A stretch of DNA of 64,000 bases from Glossina fuscipes. Taxonomy: Eukaryota; Arthropoda; Insecta; Diptera; Glossinidae. The position numbers and the translations under genes are program-made. The stretch is taken from the NCBI RefSeq assembly GCF_014805625.2, contig NW_023998414.1, positions 28,306,560 through 28,370,559 on the forward strand. The letters run 5' to 3'. Positions 60,141 to 64,000 of this stretch are shown one piece after another (position 1 is the stretch's first letter; each line of letters begins with the position of its first letter). Under the pieces are notes generated by a model, which searched no databases, was not told where the DNA came from, and saw only the letters and a list, made by a program, of their open reading frames with translations.

Positions 60141-63100
60141 AATAAGAAAAATAAGAGAAATAGAGAGATTATGTACGAATTTTCATAGCAGAACAAGTTA
60201 TTTTTGAACGTCTACTCACGAACTCGAACGTGTGTGTTGTAAATGTATGCAGTTCACGAACTCGAACATGAATCTTTTCATATGCACACCAAAGTAAATT
60301 TTAGTCTCAGAAAAGTCAAAAAGGGCACTCATAAAAATATACAGGCAGAGTTAATTTTACTCTTTAGAAACTGTCTCGCAGCTCGCAACTCGCAACTGCA
60401 ACTCGCAACTAATCAAAGAGAAAAATAATTTTTTCTTAGCTAGAGACGAGAAATATATTCATTTATTAAAATGTTTGCAACCCTCAAAGGGAAAGATCCC
60501 ACACACAATATATATTCTTGAATCAACATCATCAGCATCAAATTTTATCTGGTTTCTATGCTTACGCGTATTTAAAATAATATGATCAATATTTTTAATT
60601 AAATGTTGTGTTCTACTCTGAGTACTATGTACTCTAGAGAAAAATATATTTTAAAATTTTTATAATAATTTTATTATTTATTATTATTATAAAATGATTA
60701 AAATATAAAAGTAGGCATAAAAAACCAAAATAGCTAGAATATGTTCAGATTTACATACATTTAAGCAATTGTTAAAATGTGGGCATTCTCTCACTATTTC
60801 TTTTTCTCTTTCTTAGACATGCAACACAAATAAAATCAAAATCTTACACTTATAATGCCAGAAATACTTAAATAAATGATACTATGTAAAGAGTATTCGA
60901 TGAATTGTCTGAGAATAAATAAAATTTTACAATAATAATCACAGCAATTACTGCATAAATGATGCCTAGTAAAAGTTATTGTACTCTACTCATTGAACTG
61001 CATACAGCTAACGTGCAGAGTTGCTTATTTAGGATGTTTAACAATAGCTTAATCAACTGTTAAAATTACGCTCATAGTTTTAGTTTTGTAAATGATCTCA
61101 TAATTCAGTTATATATTCTAATTTTTAACGAAACTTTAATTCAGAAATTATATTTAATGGCTTACTAATATTGAAGCAACTCTGTAATAAAATTTTATTG
61201 CCAACTAACTAGCTTTTCTATTTCATGTTCCCATATTGTAGTGATTAAACTAAGAACCTCCTTCATGTTCCTGTATTGTTTTGATTAAACTAAGAATCGT
61301 TTAAAGCCCTCATCTAAACAATAAAAATGAGTACTCCATGATTTACTTTCATTTTCATAAATTTATTTTATAATTGCTGACACGGAAAACTCACCTTAGT
61401 TTTTCTATTTCATATATTCTAAACATAACTAGTTTTTACCACCACCATTAGATAAAACCAACTGTTTTCTACAAGTGATGCGAAAAAAAAATCGATAATT
61501 TTCTGGCCAATTAAACTCATTTTTCATTGTCCTAGTTTTATTCTTGTGCGTCCTATTTTCATTGCTATTAGGCAAAAAAACAAAAAAACAAAATTTCTGC
61601 TGGCAATGCCCTTCAAAAGCAAAAATTCTCTCATTTTCGAAAAAGCAAGCTGATTTCAATATATTTCTACGCTCTTTTAAATTCATCTCTCGCACCAGGG
61701 CTACCAAGTAACTTAAATACGCGAATAACATTATACGGCTTAAATTGTATAAAAATTATTGGTAAGTATAAATGTCAAATTTTAAATCGAATAAGAAAAG
61801 GAGATGATTACATTTTAATACTTAATAAACTACCTTACAATAATTTGTTTTACTTAATCAAATGGTATATCTTAAATTGCTTTGAATAAATATTTATAAG
61901 TTTCATCTACAGAAAAAAAAGAACAATGTGCCTAATCTAACATTCCTGTCAAGTGGAAGATTAAATTTTTCATCAAGGGCTTTACTTGACGAGTAAATTT
62001 GTTCTTTTGCTAACTGGTTTAGGGGGAAAATACAATGCTTGCGTTATTGCTGTGTCCGTTGCGGACGAGCTGAAAAAATAAAACGGATTTTGTACCTTTA
62101 TATGTAGATCATTATAAACCTTGCGTTGCGTTATGCGTGAATTTCGGCGTGCATCTTCGTGTACTTAAGAAAGCAAAATAAACATCAACTTATATTATTT
62201 GAATTTTTATTAAAATGAGAAGAAAACATTAAACTAAAGTGTATTGCTATTTATTTCTATGCGACAACAATTTTTTTTTTCTTGAAACAAAATACAATTA
62301 AGAAAATGAAAAAAAAATTGTTTTCAAAGAAATTTTTCACATCATCAACCTTAATGCGAGCAAACGCAATAGATGTGGTTTTGCTTTACATGCTACAAGC
62401 TATGTGCTTAAGTTTACGTGACGCACAACATATAACGCAAGCACTGTGTTGAGGTAATTTTTCGAATATATTGACATTGATGCGTATTTTCACGCACTTA
62501 TTATTCCTGTGGTGGGTATAAGAACAAAAACATTTACCCAATTTTTTTATTCCTATTCCAATTGTATTGTGCAAATAAATTTTTCGAAAATGCTCCAATT
62601 AGTCCAAAGAGAGCACCAATCAGAAAGAGAACGTCTCGTGCAGCACATTACAATCCCTCATGCCGTACATATGTCAGTTTTCGCAACTTGACTAAATGAA
62701 AAAATTAGTCATCATAAGTCGGAGGACAGTACATTTTTCGGTTTTTGTTTTTTGGTTGCACAGGTAGAAAAGAGAAAAAAAACGGTGTTTCTTGGAAAAA
62801 TTTATTACTTAAAATAAGCAAAACTACAAACAATAAACGATCGGTGATATATGTGAGTAAATTATTTTAATAAAAAAGAAAAATTTTTTAATCAAATATA
62901 TACAGAAAAAAGTGAATAGTGACCGTAGCAGAAAAAAAAGGAAAAAAAAGAGCAACAAGAAGAAAAAAGAATATATAAAATCGAACATTTTAAATAAGAG
63001 GAAGCATAGGTCCCAAAGTAGATATTTTTACTGTTTATTGGTGAATGAGTGAGAAGGAATTTATTTATCCGTAAAGAAGCGTCTACGCAGCTGAGCTCTC

Positions 63101-63574
63101 CCTAAAAAAAAAAAAGAAAAAGTACAAATACAACTAACAACCAGGAGCAAGCAATAACAAGTGTGCGCTGTGAATTTTAATTAGAAACAGAAATATTTAC
63201 TTAAATTTCATTATTGTAACACTGAATTATCTGAATTATTATTACATTTTATCTTTTATTCGTACGGTAAAGATTTACAAAGGCAGGAAATCACAAACGA
63301 GCCAAAGAGAAGCAATTGTTTACATAAAGAATTAAAGTAAACGTGTGTTTGAAAATTATTAATAAAAAGAAAAAGAAAGAAAACAAATGCACATTTCTTT
63401 TACTTTTTATTTAAATTCTTTAACGGGAACCATTCTGTGAGTATATGTGTATATAGAAAAAGCATATGTATGTATACATATATATGCATAATAAGTAGAA
63501 GTGTTTTAATTAAACTATTAATTCACAAAAATTTTCCCTCATTTAAGTACATATTAAAAAGTCATCAGAGGGGG

Positions 63575-63623
<49 letters not shown>

Positions 63624-64000
63624 CGTATCTATATATATATATATGTATATTCAATTTTTATAACTCTAAAGATTATTGTATGGTAACAAAAAAGAAAAAG
63701 TGTGCGTTTGTGTATGTGTATGTGTGTGTGTGTTTAGGAAGGGGAGAGACCTGAGGGGAATCTATCAAAGAGGTAGATATCAAGATACGAGGAAAAACTG
63801 CGACGTCGACAGCGCTAAAAATAATCGACGGCGGAGATTTTGTGAGTATGAAGAAAAAGCAACAGCAGTCAGCGCACAATTGCTTCAATCGGTCAGGAGT
63901 CTTCTTCGGAGGGTCGTTTTATTTGAAACTTTCATAGCGTAGCATACAAAACAAGTGCGCGGTTTCATCTGTTTTAAAAATAATTGTTCCGATTTATATT
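60141..64000. other. Upstream flank of Chpf without recognisable gene
   Basis: This is AT-rich sequence with no protein family I recognise. Repeated 'actcgcaact' words lie at 60378-60410. Two 34-bp near copies ('catgttcc...gattaaactaagaa') sit 41 bp apart at about 61225-61300. There is a long (AT)n tract at 63575-63617 and a (TG)n tract at 63707-63732. The last 250 bases are less AT-rich and contain a donor-like 'ttttgtgagtatg' on the plus strand, which might mark an exon of Chpf or of a neighbour, but this is weak. Confidence 0.5.
63575..63617. repeat. (AT)n microsatellite
   Basis: About 21 uninterrupted AT units in the region upstream of Chpf. Confidence 0.95.

Noticed and set aside
63676..63942. 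88-codon plus-strand open frame at the right edge
   Set aside because: Starts with a (TG)n-coded Val/Cys run and shows no domain; it might overlap an untranslated exon but there is no support for a protein.

Overview
The window is AT-rich, repeat-dense animal DNA with spliced genes, and the protein content, repeat types and intron style fit a higher (schizophoran) fly. I cannot assign a genus. The only host gene I can support runs on the minus strand across almost the whole window. It is the fly counterpart of chondroitin polymerizing factor (CHPF, chondroitin synthase family). Seven coding exons join in frame through consensus splice sites: 58678-58463, 22152-21394, 7938-7783, 7666-7058, 6187-5876, 5817-5637 and 1405-1008. 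They give a predicted type II Golgi membrane protein of 876 residues. Both glycosyltransferase-like domains lack a recognisable acidic metal-binding triplet at the expected place, which points to CHPF rather than a catalytic chondroitin synthase.

Layout from the gene's 5' end (right) to its 3' end (left). 58.7-64 kb is upstream or untranslated sequence, with a CpG-containing stretch near 60 kb that might be a promoter. Intron 1 (36.3 kb) and intron 2 (13.5 kb) are packed with decayed transposable elements. These include mariner-like and Tc1-like transposase fossils, fragments of a Jockey-like LINE, two kinds of tRNA-derived SINE, a foldback-type element with near-identical inverted arms around a 37/47-bp minisatellite, and many copies of short interspersed repeats carrying the 'gtccgtctgtccgt' and 'ttcttacttgttt' signatures. 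Introns 3 and 5 are tiny. Intron 4 is largely one MITE with 21-bp inverted termini and a SINE inside it. Intron 6 holds a mariner of the irritans type with a long open transposase frame. The far left is presumed 3' untranslated or flanking sequence ending in a (TC)n run.

I found no functional tRNA or rRNA gene, no nested host gene, no CRISPR array and no viral gene. The points of most interest are the DxD-less fly CHPF with a poly-asparagine insert coded by a trinucleotide microsatellite, the foldback and minisatellite element with related 180-bp-scale repeat units, a SINE insertion whose empty site can be read from related copies, and a fresh 130-bp tandem duplication.
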